Notes: a model not told the origin generated them from the sequence alone. Positions 44,646 through 54,245 are shown, numbered from the stretch's first letter. The stretch is DNA of 64,000 nt from Acidobacteriaceae bacterium TAA 166 (GCA_000421065.1 ATWD01000001.1:3960001-4024000); one strand, 5' to 3'. Program-made: numbers and translations.

Positions 44646-46763
44646 GTGAAGATATCTCAATGGAAGCACAGCAGCATTGCTCCAGCCATGTCTTTCCTAG
44701 GAAAGATTGCAGGCGCACAAACCACGCACCGCCCGCCGGCTGTTCCATTGATTGTGAATGATCCTTACCTCAGTATCTGGTCCATGTCCGATGCTTTGAC
44801 GGAAAGCCAGACCATGCATTGGTCAGAAGCCATTCAGCCACTCACTGGGCTGTTGCGTGTGGACGGCAAGGTACTTCGCTGGATGGGAACGCAGCCACCG
44901 GTGCGGGGAGGTTTGCCTCCCATGGAAGCCATGCAGCAAAAGGGATTGGAAGTTACTCCGCTGCACATACCCTATCGATTCTCAGCAGCTGGTTTGGAAC
45001 TGCGCGTCACTTTCTTTACCCCCTTGTTCCCCCAGGACCTCGAGGTGATGTCTCGACCGGTGACCTACCTTTCATGGTCTGTCGTTTCTACAGATGGTCG
45101 GCGACATAAGGCAGACCTTCTGCTCGATGTATCCCCGACGGTTGCTGTGAACGATCGCGCGCAGCCCACAATTGCCACACGCGTGCAGGCGGGTGCACTA
45201 ACGGTATTGCGTGTGGGAACGCGCGATCAGCAGATGCTTCATCAGAGCGGAGATCGAATCCGGATTGATTGGGGCTACTTCGATCTATGCGTGCCTAAGG
45301 ATACCGAAGCTGTCACGGAGCTTTCTACTGATGTCACTCAGCACTTCGTGGATGGAGGAAGTTTCGGGAGCAACGATGATCTCAGTTTGCCAGTGCCAGC
45401 GATGAGGGGAAACCGTGCTTCAGGGGAGCACCTCGCTATTACCGTGCCTTTTGGTTCGGTTGAAAGCAAAGCTGTTGAGAAGCATGTCCTGTTGGGTTAC
45501 AGCGACGGCTACAGCATCGAGTACCTTGGACGCAAGTTGAGCGCTTATTGGCAGCGCACCGGCATGAGTGAATCAACCATGCTGAACCAAGCTGAAAACG
45601 ACTACACCACGCTAGAACGCCGTGGCGTGGAGTTCGATTCGAAATTAGCTGAAGAGATGACCGAGGTCGGGGGTACCGACTATGCGTATATGACTTCACT
45701 GCTGTTTCGCCAGACCATTGCGGCGCACAAGCTGGTGGCGGATATAGACGGTACACCGATGCTGTTTTCTAAAGAGAACGACAGCAATGGTTGCATCGAT
45801 ACGGTTGACGTAACCTACCCCTCATCGCCGTTTTTCCTACTCTTCAATCCCAAACTGTTGGAAGCTCAACTCGAGCCATTGATGCGCTATGCGTCTCTCC
45901 CGCGTTGGAAGTTCCCATTCGCGCCACACGACCTCGGTACGTATCCGCTGGCAAACGGTCAGGTGTACGGTGGTGGCGAGGAGAACGAACTAAGCCAGAT
46001 GCCGGTCGAAGAGAGCGGAAACCTCCTGATCATGATGGCCACGTTGGGTCATAGCGAAGGGAACTGGGAGTTTGCGCAACGCTTTATGCCGCAGCTGAAA
46101 AACTGGGCAACTTATCTGGAACAGAAAGGCCTAGATCCCGAGAATCAGTTCAGCACCGACGACTTTGCCGGACATCTCGCCCACAATACGAACTTATCCA
46201 TCAAGGCGATTGAAGCCCTTGGAGCTTTTGTACAGATTGCACGTAGTGTAGGAGATAGAGAGCTGGCTAGTCGTTATGAGGCTGTGGTTCGTCCATTATC
46301 TGCCAAGTGGCAGCAGATGGGACTGGATGGCGACCACTACAAACTAGCCTTTGATCAGCCAGGAACGTGGAGTCAGAAGTACAACCTGGTGTGGGACGAT
46401 TTCCTGGGCCTACACCTCTTTCCGAACTCGGTGGCGGAAACGGAGTGGGTCTTTTATGCAAAACGCATGAATACGTATGGTCTGCCACTGGATAATCGCA
46501 AGACCTACACCAAGCTAGATTGGGAAGTCTGGACTGCCGCGCTTACCCGCGATTCCATGCAATCGGCTGACCTGATCCATCGCTTGGTGGTATGGATGGA
46601 TGCGACACCATCTCGAGTGCCCACCACGGGCTGGTATGACACAGTGAGTGGCAAGCGAATGGGTTTTCAAGCTCGATCCGTTGTGGGCGGTGTCTTCCTC
46701 AAAGCGCTCATGGATCCGGCGGTTGAGGCGAAGTATAAGATGCCTGCTCAACGGCTGGCGTGA
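44646..46763 (+). CDS. DUF4965 / glutaminase-A-like family protein
   Basis: A large protein of the DUF5127-DUF4965-DUF1793 group, named glutaminase A in fungi and frequent in bacterial polysaccharide loci. Landmarks are VPLIVNDPYLSIWSMSDALT, SKENDSNGCIDTVDVTYPSSP, NPKLLEAQLEPLMRYA and WKFPFAPHDLGTYPLANGQVYG. The GTG at 44646 has GGAGGA at 44635-44640. The same frame is open from a TTG at 44514 and includes HRSILRQLAATTSGVLAIASVV-like text that looks like an export signal (split: ILRQLAATTSGVLAIAS). The true start may therefore lie upstream at a weak codon. Enzymatic activity in bacteria is not settled. Confidence 0.8.
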   Translation: MKISQWKHSSIAPAMSFLGKIAGAQTTHRPPAVPLIVNDPYLSIWSMSDALTESQTMHWSEAIQPLTGLLRVDGKVLRWMGTQPPVRGGLPPMEAMQQKGLEVTPLHIPYRFSAAGLELRVTFFTPLFPQDLEVMSRPVTYLSWSVVSTDGRRHKADLLLDVSPTVAVNDRAQPTIATRVQAGALTVLRVGTRDQQMLHQSGDRIRIDWGYFDLCVPKDTEAVTELSTDVTQHFVDGGSFGSNDDLSLPVPAMRGNRASGEHLAITVPFGSVESKAVEKHVLLGYSDGYSIEYLGRKLSAYWQRTGMSESTMLNQAENDYTTLERRGVEFDSKLAEEMTEVGGTDYAYMTSLLFRQTIAAHKLVADIDGTPMLFSKENDSNGCIDTVDVTYPSSPFFLLFNPKLLEAQLEPLMRYASLPRWKFPFAPHDLGTYPLANGQVYGGGEENELSQMPVEESGNLLIMMATLGHSEGNWEFAQRFMPQLKNWATYLEQKGLDPENQFSTDDFAGHLAHNTNLSIKAIEALGAFVQIARSVGDRELASRYEAVVRPLSAKWQQMGLDGDHYKLAFDQPGTWSQKYNLVWDDFLGLHLFPNSVAETEWVFYAKRMNTYGLPLDNRKTYTKLDWEVWTAALTRDSMQSADLIHRLVVWMDATPSRVPTTGWYDTVSGKRMGFQARSVVGGVFLKALMDPAVEAKYKMPAQRLA

Positions 46764-46863
46764 TGAACTGCAACGCCCTTCCGTACAGGATGGACAACAT
46801 GATCCAAGCACGCGCTGGGCGGCCATCTACATTGGCATTAATCCCTATTCGAGGTGATGAGTA

Positions 46864-48114
46864 ATGGTAAGACGAGAGTCACTTGGCAAATTGAGTCGCA
46901 GGCTGATCTCGAAGATTGTCGTCTGCGCTTGTGTTATGTGCTGCCTCACGTTTCAGGCGAAAGCGGCTACAGGTACTTTGCTTCCACAAGGCATAGGATA
47001 TCCCCGGCTTGTCCGCTTAGCTCACGGACCGACAGCGTCGAATGGTTGGATCGTCGCCAGTACTACTGGAAAACTATTCCTGAGCAAAGATGATGGCATG
47101 ACATTCACCTTTCTCACTGATGCACCGGCGCGAGAAGGAAGCAGGGTCAGGTGCTGCGAGGGGCTTTATGAGCTTCCGCAGGCTGTAGGCAGTCTGCCTG
47201 CGGGAACCCTTATATATTCAGCGACCTATGCTTCGAGAATTAATCCACCTCCAGCCGGAGCACCTGCAGGTGTAGAGCCAAGGAATCCCAGAGAGGAAGA
47301 TATCCCGGCGATTGAGGTTTATACAAGCAGCGACCAGGGCGCGCATTGGATCTATCATTCCACTCCTGTATCAGGCAGAGGAGAAAAGGGAAGCGGGGGT
47401 CTGTGGGAGCCCGAGTTTATAGTCTCCCGCGACGGCGCTCTTGTGATGTTCTGGTCGGATGAAACCTATAGCTGCTGCAGTCAAAAGCTATCTAAGATTC
47501 GCACCGTCGATGGCATCGTCTGGAAGGACTCTTCAGATGTCGTAGCAACGACAATACAGGCAGATCGCCCTGGCATGATCATCGTCCGAAGGCTTCCTAC
47601 CGGCGTCTACTTTATGTCTTACGAGATATGTGGAGATCCCATAACGGGTCCGAAGTGCGCCGCCTACTATCGCATATCTAGGGATGGTTGGAACTATGGA
47701 AACGCGCACGATCCTGGAAAACGAATAGAGACGGCGAGTGGACAGTTCTTCGAGCATGCGCCCGCGAGCATATGGAGTCCTTCGCCAGTCTCTCCGAATG
47801 GTGTCATCCTGGTAGTCGGTCAGGTCCTGCACAATGCCGACGGCTCCGTGGCGCAACAGAATGGAAAGGTTCTGTTTATGAATGCTCTCCTGGACGGTTC
47901 CGGTCAGTGGGCTCCAATCCGTGCGCCTGTTGAAGTACCAAACTCTTACGACAATCCCTGTTCTAATTACTCGTCTGCACTGATGCCTGTACAAAACGGG
48001 GCCGCGCTTTTGGAATTTGCATCGGATTTCTACGCGTTGAATAAATGTGGCATGTATTTCGCCATTAAACCGTGGACGGAGATGATGCCAAACGCACAAA
48101 GGACGTCGCCGTAA
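46864..48114 (+). CDS. Sialidase-fold glycosidase, GH93-like (putative exo-arabinanase)
   Basis: A 416-residue exported beta-propeller protein. A signal peptide (LISKIVVCACVMCCLTFQAKA) is followed by repeats of the Asp-box type (SKDDGMTF, SSDQGAHW). LWEPEFIVSRDGALVMFWSDE resembles the region around a catalytic Glu in GH93 exo-1,5-alpha-L-arabinanases. Cysteines are frequent for an acidobacterial protein (CCEGLYE, CCSQKLS, NPCSNY), suggesting disulfides. The neighbours (GH43, GH51) support arabinan degradation. BNR-repeat proteins are hard to assign precisely, and a plain sialidase-like protein is the alternative. Confidence 0.72.
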   Translation: MVRRESLGKLSRRLISKIVVCACVMCCLTFQAKAATGTLLPQGIGYPRLVRLAHGPTASNGWIVASTTGKLFLSKDDGMTFTFLTDAPAREGSRVRCCEGLYELPQAVGSLPAGTLIYSATYASRINPPPAGAPAGVEPRNPREEDIPAIEVYTSSDQGAHWIYHSTPVSGRGEKGSGGLWEPEFIVSRDGALVMFWSDETYSCCSQKLSKIRTVDGIVWKDSSDVVATTIQADRPGMIIVRRLPTGVYFMSYEICGDPITGPKCAAYYRISRDGWNYGNAHDPGKRIETASGQFFEHAPASIWSPSPVSPNGVILVVGQVLHNADGSVAQQNGKVLFMNALLDGSGQWAPIRAPVEVPNSYDNPCSNYSSALMPVQNGAALLEFASDFYALNKCGMYFAIKPWTEMMPNAQRTSP

Positions 48115-48255
48115 CAATTCGAAAGCACTTATGGCCAAGCGGTTGCAGGAGATCGAAGCGGACAACCGTTTTGAAATACACCATAGTTGGAAGGAACTAT
48201 ATCCGACTAGAACCGCGTGAATGCCAATCATCCGATCAGGACGAATGGAAATAAT

Positions 48256-50379
48256 ATGACTATGAACCGACGGAAATTTATGGTGGCGTCTATGGCAGGC
48301 GCCGCAATACTGCAGCAGAAGATGATAGCGCTCGCGCCATCGGGAGACTTGCGGATTACGGTAGATGTGACCGCGGTCGGTGAGCCGGTCAACCCGCTAG
48401 TTTTCGGAGGGTACATGGAACCGGCCACCACACGCGTGTGGGCCGAAATGCTCACCGACAGGAAGTTTTTCCGTGCCATCAACGACACTGCGCCCCCACC
48501 ACCGGGTTTCAACGTCGGCCGCGTTCAGCTGCACTATTGGAAATCTGTAGGGCCGGCGACAGCCGTGGAGATGGACAAAGCCGAGCCGTTCGTCGGCGAC
48601 CACACGCCGCGCATCAGCTTAGATAAGGCCGAAGCGCATGGTATCCAGCAAGAAGGCATAAGGCTTGGTAAGGGTAAGTCCTATGTCGGCCGAATCTATC
48701 TCGCAGGCGATCCCGGAGCCAAGGTAGTGGTCCGGCTGGTGTGGGGATCCGGCGCAAGCGATTCGAAAATTTTCACGATTCCTTCACTTACCCATGTCTA
48801 CCGTAAAGTCCCGCTGACCTTCACATCACCTGTGGATACACAAGATGCCCGCCTGGAGATCGTAGGAACAGGCAGCGGCAGCTTCCACATCGGGACTGTT
48901 TCCTTGATGCCTTCCGACAACGTGCAGGGCTTCCGTCCCGGAATGGTTAAGCTTTTCAAGGATGTAGGCTATGCCATGGCCAAGTGGCCGGGCGGAAACT
49001 TCGTTTCGCAGTACGACTGGCGCGATGGCCTAGGTGATCGTGATAAGCGCGCACCACGCGGCCGGGAATCCAACGATGTCGGTATCCACGAATTCATTGC
49101 CTTCTGCAAGCTGCTTGGATCCGAACCCTATCTCGCGATCGACAGCGGATACGGCGACGATTATTCGGCTGCGCAGGAAGTGGAGTATGTGAACGGCCCT
49201 GCTACCTCGCCGATGGGTAAACTGCGCGCCGCCAATGGGCATCCCGAGCCGTTCAATGTGCGTTTGTGGTGCATCGGCAATGAAATGTATGGCTTCTGGC
49301 AGGCCGGCCACATGTCGGCAAACCAGTACGCCGAGAAGCACGTCCGGATCGTCAAAGCGATGAAGAAGGTGGATCCCACAATCAAGGTGACATCTGCCGG
49401 CGCCACCCCCGCTGAGCTCTCCATGATGACCCAGGAGAACAAGCAGTTCCTCCCAAACTTTTGGTGGCCACCCTTCCTCAATGACCTACCGTACAAGTTC
49501 GAAAGTATCAATGATTACGACTACTGGATGCTCAAGAACGGCGCGGACTACATCGATCACATCTCGGAGCACACCTACGCCTATCCCGAATTGTCGTTCG
49601 ACGAAAAGAAGCAGCTCTTTGTCGACCTCCACGATCCGCTGCAAACGCAGGCCCGCCGCATGACGAATCGCATGGGCCAGGCGCTTGAGGCGTGGGAGAT
49701 CTATAAGGAGAAGCTGCCTGAGCTGAAGTCGAAAAACATCAAGTTCATCTTCGATGAGTGGGGCACCCGCTTCCCCAACGCGAATGGAACGGGAATGACA
49801 CGGCGAACCGGGATGGTCATGCCTATGAGTTACGCTCTGTTTATGCACGAGATGTTCCGTCACTCGGATATGGTGGCGGCAAGTACTCCAACGTCGTCAT
49901 TCAACCTGATCGTGACCGATGACATGGGCGATGGTGTGGGCCACACTGCCGCAGGACTGGTGATCAAGCTTATGCGGGCTCACTTCTCCAGTGCGCTTCC
50001 TGTGCAACTCGGTGGTAACTCACCTCAGCCGGTGGTGAGCGGAACAGCATGGGTTGACACGGGAACAAAGCCGACGGGCAGCCCTACGTATCCCTTGGAC
50101 GTTCTCGCAGCTTTCTCGGCAGACCGAAAGAAGTTCATTCTTTCGGTGGTCAATCCTACGGTAGAAGCACAAGAGTTCGCGCCTCAGATGAACGGGGTGA
50201 AACTGCGCGGAAGGGGCAAATTATCGTTACTGGCAGCGCCCAGCGTAGAGGCGGAAAATGAGCCGGGCAAGGAGCCTCTTATTAAAATCGCCGAGAACTC
50301 CGTGACGGCACTTCCAAACAGGGTACAGGTTCCACCCATTAGCGTTAGCGTTTATGAATTCGACGTTGAGAATGGGTGA
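48256..50379 (+). CDS. GH51-family alpha-L-arabinofuranosidase
   Basis: Releases terminal arabinofuranose from arabinan and arabinoxylan. About 707 residues with a twin-arginine-type signal (NRRKFMVASMAGAAIL), an N-terminal beta domain, a TIM barrel and a C-terminal beta domain. The acid/base is E343 in LWCIGNEMYGFW, and the nucleophile is E501 in FIFDEWGTRF. PGGNFVSQYDWRDGLG and HTYAYPELSF are typical of GH51. The start at 48256 has a weak ribosome-binding site; ATG 48262 (MNRRKF) is possible. It is the last intact gene of the arabinan locus. Confidence 0.9.
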   Translation: MTMNRRKFMVASMAGAAILQQKMIALAPSGDLRITVDVTAVGEPVNPLVFGGYMEPATTRVWAEMLTDRKFFRAINDTAPPPPGFNVGRVQLHYWKSVGPATAVEMDKAEPFVGDHTPRISLDKAEAHGIQQEGIRLGKGKSYVGRIYLAGDPGAKVVVRLVWGSGASDSKIFTIPSLTHVYRKVPLTFTSPVDTQDARLEIVGTGSGSFHIGTVSLMPSDNVQGFRPGMVKLFKDVGYAMAKWPGGNFVSQYDWRDGLGDRDKRAPRGRESNDVGIHEFIAFCKLLGSEPYLAIDSGYGDDYSAAQEVEYVNGPATSPMGKLRAANGHPEPFNVRLWCIGNEMYGFWQAGHMSANQYAEKHVRIVKAMKKVDPTIKVTSAGATPAELSMMTQENKQFLPNFWWPPFLNDLPYKFESINDYDYWMLKNGADYIDHISEHTYAYPELSFDEKKQLFVDLHDPLQTQARRMTNRMGQALEAWEIYKEKLPELKSKNIKFIFDEWGTRFPNANGTGMTRRTGMVMPMSYALFMHEMFRHSDMVAASTPTSSFNLIVTDDMGDGVGHTAAGLVIKLMRAHFSSALPVQLGGNSPQPVVSGTAWVDTGTKPTGSPTYPLDVLAAFSADRKKFILSVVNPTVEAQEFAPQMNGVKLRGRGKLSLLAAPSVEAENEPGKEPLIKIAENSVTALPNRVQVPPISVSVYEFDVENG

Positions 50380-50399
50380 TGGGTCGGATAGATTGCGCA

Positions 50400-50560
50400 A
50401 GCGGCATTGTAGGAGACTTTAAGCTTTGAGGTTGCTGGTTGCACAGCCCTCCATCTCACATCGTCGAGTGAAACTCCGAGGACAGTCAAGCCTCGATTGG
50501 TATAGGTTTTTGGAGAAATCTTCGAGCCACGGCATCTCGACACAGCAAAGAGAGGCCAAG
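50400..50560 (-). pseudogene. Remnant of a TlpA/thioredoxin-like protein
   Basis: On the minus strand one frame reads CRGSKISPKTYTNRGLTVLGVSLDD, here given in parts: CRG, then YTNRGLTVLGVSLDD. This matches the region after the active-site cysteines in TlpA-type thiol-disulfide oxidoreductases. The upstream active-site Cys pair and downstream half are missing. No functional gene remains. Confidence 0.5.
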
Positions 50561-50791
50561 CTTGGCCTGAGATAAAGTTTCAGGGGACACAACTGACCGA
50601 TACCTCGGGTGCATACAGCGTATTCAAAATGCAGGAAACGACCAAATAGAATTCGAGCCGCTGGCAGCCATATGCGGATCACAGTCTCCGATAGAGTCCG
50701 TGATTGTTATTAGGCAGGTTCAAAATCCGTACGTGGGACAAACGCGTGAGCTGAGCTTGTGGCCATGATGGTCGTGGTCTGCCCGACTTGC
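50561..50791. other. Non-coding stretch left of the IS3-family element
   Basis: No gene or remnant recognised between the TlpA-like fragment and the left end of the insertion sequence. Confidence 0.4.
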
Positions 50792-50835
50792 TTTGTACCA
50801 GTGACTAAGAGAGACACTGGAATGAGGAGAGCAAG

Positions 50836-51117
50836 ATGTCCCGAGGTAAGCGGTACCAACCCGAGCAGGTTGTGAACCTGCTGCGACAGATCGAAGTGGC
50901 GGTAGCGAACGGCAAGACGACGTCGCAGGCATGCAAGGAAGCGGAGATCGTGGAGCAGACGTATTTTCGCTGGCGCAGGGAGTATGGCGGGTTGCAGATC
51001 GACCAGGCGAAACGGTTGAAGGAGCTTGAGCAGGAGAACGGGAAGCTGAAGCGTCTGGTGGCGAACCTGAGTCTGGATAACCTTGTGCTGAAGGACATCG
51101 CCTCGGGAAACTTCTAA
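50836..51117 (+). CDS. IS3-family transposase OrfA
   Basis: A 93-residue DNA-binding protein with a helix-turn-helix (EQVVNLLRQIEVAVANGKT, QTYFRWRREYGGL) and a leucine-zipper-like helix (RLKELEQENGKLKRLVANLSL). Just before its stop lies the heptamer GGGAAAC at 51105-51111, in the frame G GGA AAC, as required for -1 slippage into orfB. Confidence 0.9.
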   Translation: MSRGKRYQPEQVVNLLRQIEVAVANGKTTSQACKEAEIVEQTYFRWRREYGGLQIDQAKRLKELEQENGKLKRLVANLSLDNLVLKDIASGNF

Positions 51118-52037
51118 GCCCTGAGCGACGGCGCAGTGCGGTGAGCCATGCCTGTGAGCGTGGCGCGAGTGAGCGGCATGCGTGCCTTCTGTTGGGGCAG
51201 CCCAGGGGCACGCAGCGCTACCGGCCGACACAGCGCGAAGACGAAGATCGTCTGACTCAGGCCATCGTTGCTCTTGCCAGCCAGTATGGACGTTACGGGT
51301 ATCGCCGGATCACGGCGTTGCTGGTGCGTGCCGGCTGGAAGGTGGGCAAGGACCGGGTCGAACGCATCTGGCGTCGTGAAGGGCTGAAGGTACCGAAGAG
51401 GCAGAAGCCAAGAGGACGGTTGTGGCTCAACGATGGATCGTGTGTGCGGCTTAGACCGACGCATGCGGGCCACGTGTGGAGCTACGACTTCGTCAGCGCA
51501 CGAACGCATGACGGCCGTAGTGTGCGCATCCTCAACCTGATCGACGAGTCCACGCGCGAGTGCCTGCTGATCCGTGCGGAACGGCGTTGGTCCTCAGCCA
51601 AAGTGATCGGAGCGCTGGCTGACGTCATGGTGTGGAAGGGAGTGCCAGAGCATCTTCGATCAGACAACGGGCCCGAGTTCGTGGCCAAGGACCTGCGCAA
51701 ATGGCTTGCCGATACCGGCGCAAAAACACTGTACATCGAACCTGGATCTCCGTGGGAGAACGGCTACTGTGAAAGCTTCAACTCCAAGCTCAGAGGTGAG
51801 TTCCTCAACGGCGAACTCTTCTACTCGATGAAAGAACTGCGTGTGCTGGCTGAGCGCTGGCGCATCCACTACAACACCGTCAGGCCGCACTCTTCGCTCG
51901 GCTACAGACCTCCAGCACCAGAGGCATGGATGACTTCGACCACTTGGCAACATGGGGAGCCAGTCGCTTCGCTCCCGGCTCCCCATGTTGCCACACCCTG
52001 CATCGATCTGATCTCAGAGGTCAATGCGCTACACTAA
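51111..52037 (+). CDS. IS3-family transposase OrfB (expressed by -1 frameshift)
   Basis: Integrase-core transposase. After a -1 shift at GGGAAAC the reading continues LLSPERRRSAVSHACERG, the normal OrfB N-terminus, so the frame is annotated from 51111; a GTG at 51141 could give a shorter free product. HTH_21-type text (RYGYRRITALLVRAGWKVGKDRVERIWRR) precedes the DDE core: YDFVSARTHDGRSVRILNLIDE, LRSDNGPEFVAKDL, and WENGYCESFNSKLRGEFLN. The frame is intact. Confidence 0.9.
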   Translation, partial: LLSPERRRSAVSHACERGASERHACLLLGQPRGTQRYRPTQREDEDRLTQAIVALASQYGRYGYRRITALLVRAGWKVGKDRVERIWRREGLKVPKRQKPRGRLWLNDGSCVRLRPTHAGHVWSYDFVSARTHDGRSVRILNLIDESTRECLLIRAERRWSSAKVIGALADVMVWKGVPEHLRSDNGPEFVAKDLRKWLADTGAKTLYIEPGSPWENGYCESFNSKLRGEFLNGELFYSMKELRVLAERWRIHYNTVRPHSSLGYRPPAPEAWMTSTTWQHGEPVASLPAPHVATPCIDLISEVNALH

Positions 52038-52315
52038 CTCCTCACTGGTACAAAACAGCGGGCTAGCCAGTCGCAGCTGGTTGTCGGACAAGGAGTGGCA
52101 GGAACGCCTCGTTGGCCGCGTGATGCCCATGATGCTGGTTTAGACGATCGATTGAACAGCAGAAAGCTCCTACTCCTGCGTAGTCAGATCCTCTATTCGT
52201 GAAATGCCTGCGTTTGCGATGAGACTTTGAGCTTCGGAAGTCCGTGCGCACTCTGGTGACGAGTGTTCTAAGGAAGCCGAATCGTTGATGTCCGCCTGCG
52301 TTTCGATGAGTCCGG

Positions 52316-52691
52316 GCTGTCTTGAGGTGATCTTCTCAGGCAGCACGATTCGCCGTCTCGGGGCGCATTGGGCATGGGTTCAGTGGCATGGGAGGGGAAG
52401 CTGGGCATATCATCGTTGCTACGCACAACGGTTCTTCGTGTGGCTGCGGAGGCTTTGGTTGTCTCGAACAATATGCATCGGCCACGTCAGTGGTCCGTAT
52501 GGCACGGGAGAGAATGATGGATATGTTCAATCCTTCCGCGCGATGTCTATCTGCGGGCCCTAGCCGACGATCTTAACGTGCGAGCCGTCTTCGAACAGGT
52601 TGGCGTGCCGCTCGCAATTGGCCTTACGGCTATGATCAACGCACTGAAGCTGCTCTTGTATGTGTTTGGTGGTGGCTTGTGTGAGACATGA
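52316..52691 (+). pseudogene. Remnant of a ROK-family sugar kinase
   Basis: Pieces of one protein lie in different frames: GALGMG near 52356, then GMGGEAGHIIVATHNGSSCGCGGFGCLEQYASA (in parts: GGEAGHIIVA and CGCGGFGCLEQYASA) from 52388. ADDLNVRAVFEQVGVPLAIG and MINALKLLLYVFGGG follow, to a stop at 52689-52691. The ROK zinc-binding Cys cluster is recognisable. Several frameshifts and a missing N-terminus mean it is inactive. It may once have phosphorylated a sugar released by this locus. Confidence 0.75.
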
Positions 52692-52794
52692 AAGCAATTT
52701 GCTCCCATGATGCTTCGCGAATTAGGTCGCCGAAGCTCCATATATCGCTTAACAGATTCCAGTTCCGAATACGCCAAAAGCCTAGATAGTATCC

Positions 52795-53417
52795 AGATAT
52801 AGCTGGAGTCTGATCGATGCACATGCGATTGCTGTGGTGGCAGTGAAGGCTTGGATGGTTCGGCAGTATCGTGTGCTGAAGCGTCGGAACTGCTTAAGTT
52901 GGTAGAAGCAGCGTTCGATGCAGTTGCGCTGCCTTCCAGCAGCAGGATGGCCTGGGCATACTCTGCAGCCTGCCCGGCGGTGATGCGGAAGGCGACCGGA
53001 CGGCCTTTCTCGTCGGCCAGCAGGTGGATCTTCGAGCTCAGACCTCCTCGGGAACGCCCCAGAGCCGGATCTTCGGAGCCCCTTTTTCCGGCCTGCTGCC
53101 GCCTGCTGGTGTGCCCGGACGATGGTCGAGTCCAGCATCAGATAGAAGTTCTTCTTATCCGCAACAAGCTCTGCGAAAATGCGCTCCCACACACCGGACC
53201 GCCCAGCGCATGAACCGCGCATGCACGCTCTTGTACTTGCCATACTGCTCCGGAAGGTCATGCCAGCGAGCGCCCGAACGCAACACCCACATCACACCGT
53301 TCACAAACTGACGGATGTCCCACCACCGTACGGCCCCACATGCTCTAACCGCCCAGGAAGAGTGTCCTTGATCCGATTCCACTGCGCCTCGCTCAACTCA
53401 TATCGACCCGGTGCCAT
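52795..53417 (-). pseudogene. Degraded IS5-family transposase
   Basis: The minus-strand start MAPGRYELSEAQWNRIKD (53417) is typical of IS5/IS427-group transposases. The rest is spread over three frames: FVNGVMWVLRSGARWHDLPE, DKKNFYLMLDSTIVRAHQQAA, SRGGLSSKIHLLADEKGRP and the C-terminal ERCFYQLKQFRRFSTRY. Part of the middle is missing. Terminal repeats were not resolved. Confidence 0.78.
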
Positions 53418-53640
53418 GATCTAAGTCGACCAAAAACACAGAATCATGCAAAGACTATAGGGGGATACCACCTAGCGCATCATCGGACGCGTGTCGTTCA
53501 AGCAAAACTTGAACCTTCTGCGGGCCTGCTCGGGGTATGCCCGCTGTCTACAGCAAGGACAGTCTAATGCAACTGGGAAGGATGGGCCTACGGGCAAAAA
53601 TGCATTCTTGCGGAAGAGCAATTAATTTTCTGCATCCATG

Positions 53641-53655
53641 CCTACTAGTCGGTAG
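53641..53655. promoter_or_regulatory. Operator-like site before the decayed tetR gene
   Basis: CCTACTAGTCGGTAG; its complement CTACCGACTAGTAGG matches 12 of 15 bases with TTACCAACTAGTAGA at 54290-54304 before the exporter gene. It lies 11 bp upstream of ATG 53666. Confidence 0.55.
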
Positions 53656-53665
53656 TCTTATCAAT

Positions 53666-54245
53666 ATGCACGGAGAGATGGCAGAAAAGATCCTGAGGAC
53701 CACAGATTCGCTGATGATGCAGCGCGGATATTCCGCCTTTAGCTATGCGGATATTTCTGAAGCTGTAGGCATCAGAAAAGCCAGTATTCACTATCATTTT
53801 CCGAGCAAAGCTGCCTTGGTTATAGCCGTTCTGAGGCTTACAGAGAGAAGGGCATCCAAGGCACAGAGGCTCTCGATTCTCAGATTGAGAGCTCACTTGG
53901 CTCGACTCCGAGCGTACATCCAAGCATTGGGAAGGGGGTGTCCGCGGAAAGACGGTGTCGTTCTATGTGGCGGCGCCTTTGGGCTCAGAGATGCCATCTT
54001 GACCCGAGGATGTTCGAGCCGGAGGTGTGCCTGCATTTCACCGCTCTAGACGATTGGCTCGACCGGACTTTGAACGCTGCAATGAAGAAGGAAGTGATTC
54101 AGTTCCAAAACCCGGTACAGACAGAAGCTCAGGCCTTTGATGGCTATTGTCCACGACGGAATGCTTTCGGGGGCGCGCACTGAAAAACTGTGATGTTTCC
54201 ACGATCATCATCGACGCAGCATTGAAGAAATTTCGGCAGGGAAGC
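53666..54245 (+). pseudogene. Frameshifted TetR-family regulator
   Basis: The first frame gives an intact helix-turn-helix (ILRTTDSLMMQRGYSAFSYADI, VGIRKASIHYHFPSKAAL) and then runs out of frame at about 53940. The ligand-binding half continues in other frames (EVCLHFTALDDWLDRTLNAA, AQAFMAIVHDGMLSGA, STIIIDAALKKF) through at least two more shifts. It probably once controlled the downstream DHA2-type exporter, since similar operator sites remain before both genes. A truncated DNA-binding protein might still be made. Confidence 0.75.

Larger units (their letters stand above)
50792..52054 (+). mobile_element. IS3-family insertion sequence (IS407-group type)
   Basis: The element is bounded by a 13-bp perfect inverted repeat, TTTGTACCAGTGA at 50792-50804 and its complement at 52042-52054, with weaker similarity further in. 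It contains overlapping orfA and orfB. The 4-bp flanks (TTGC and ACAG) do not match, so no target duplication is seen. The element may be old or one flank rearranged. Confidence 0.85.

Noticed and set aside
50788..52058. Target-site duplication around the IS3-family element
   Set aside because: The 4-bp flanks TTGC and ACAG do not match, and no other nearby direct repeat was found.
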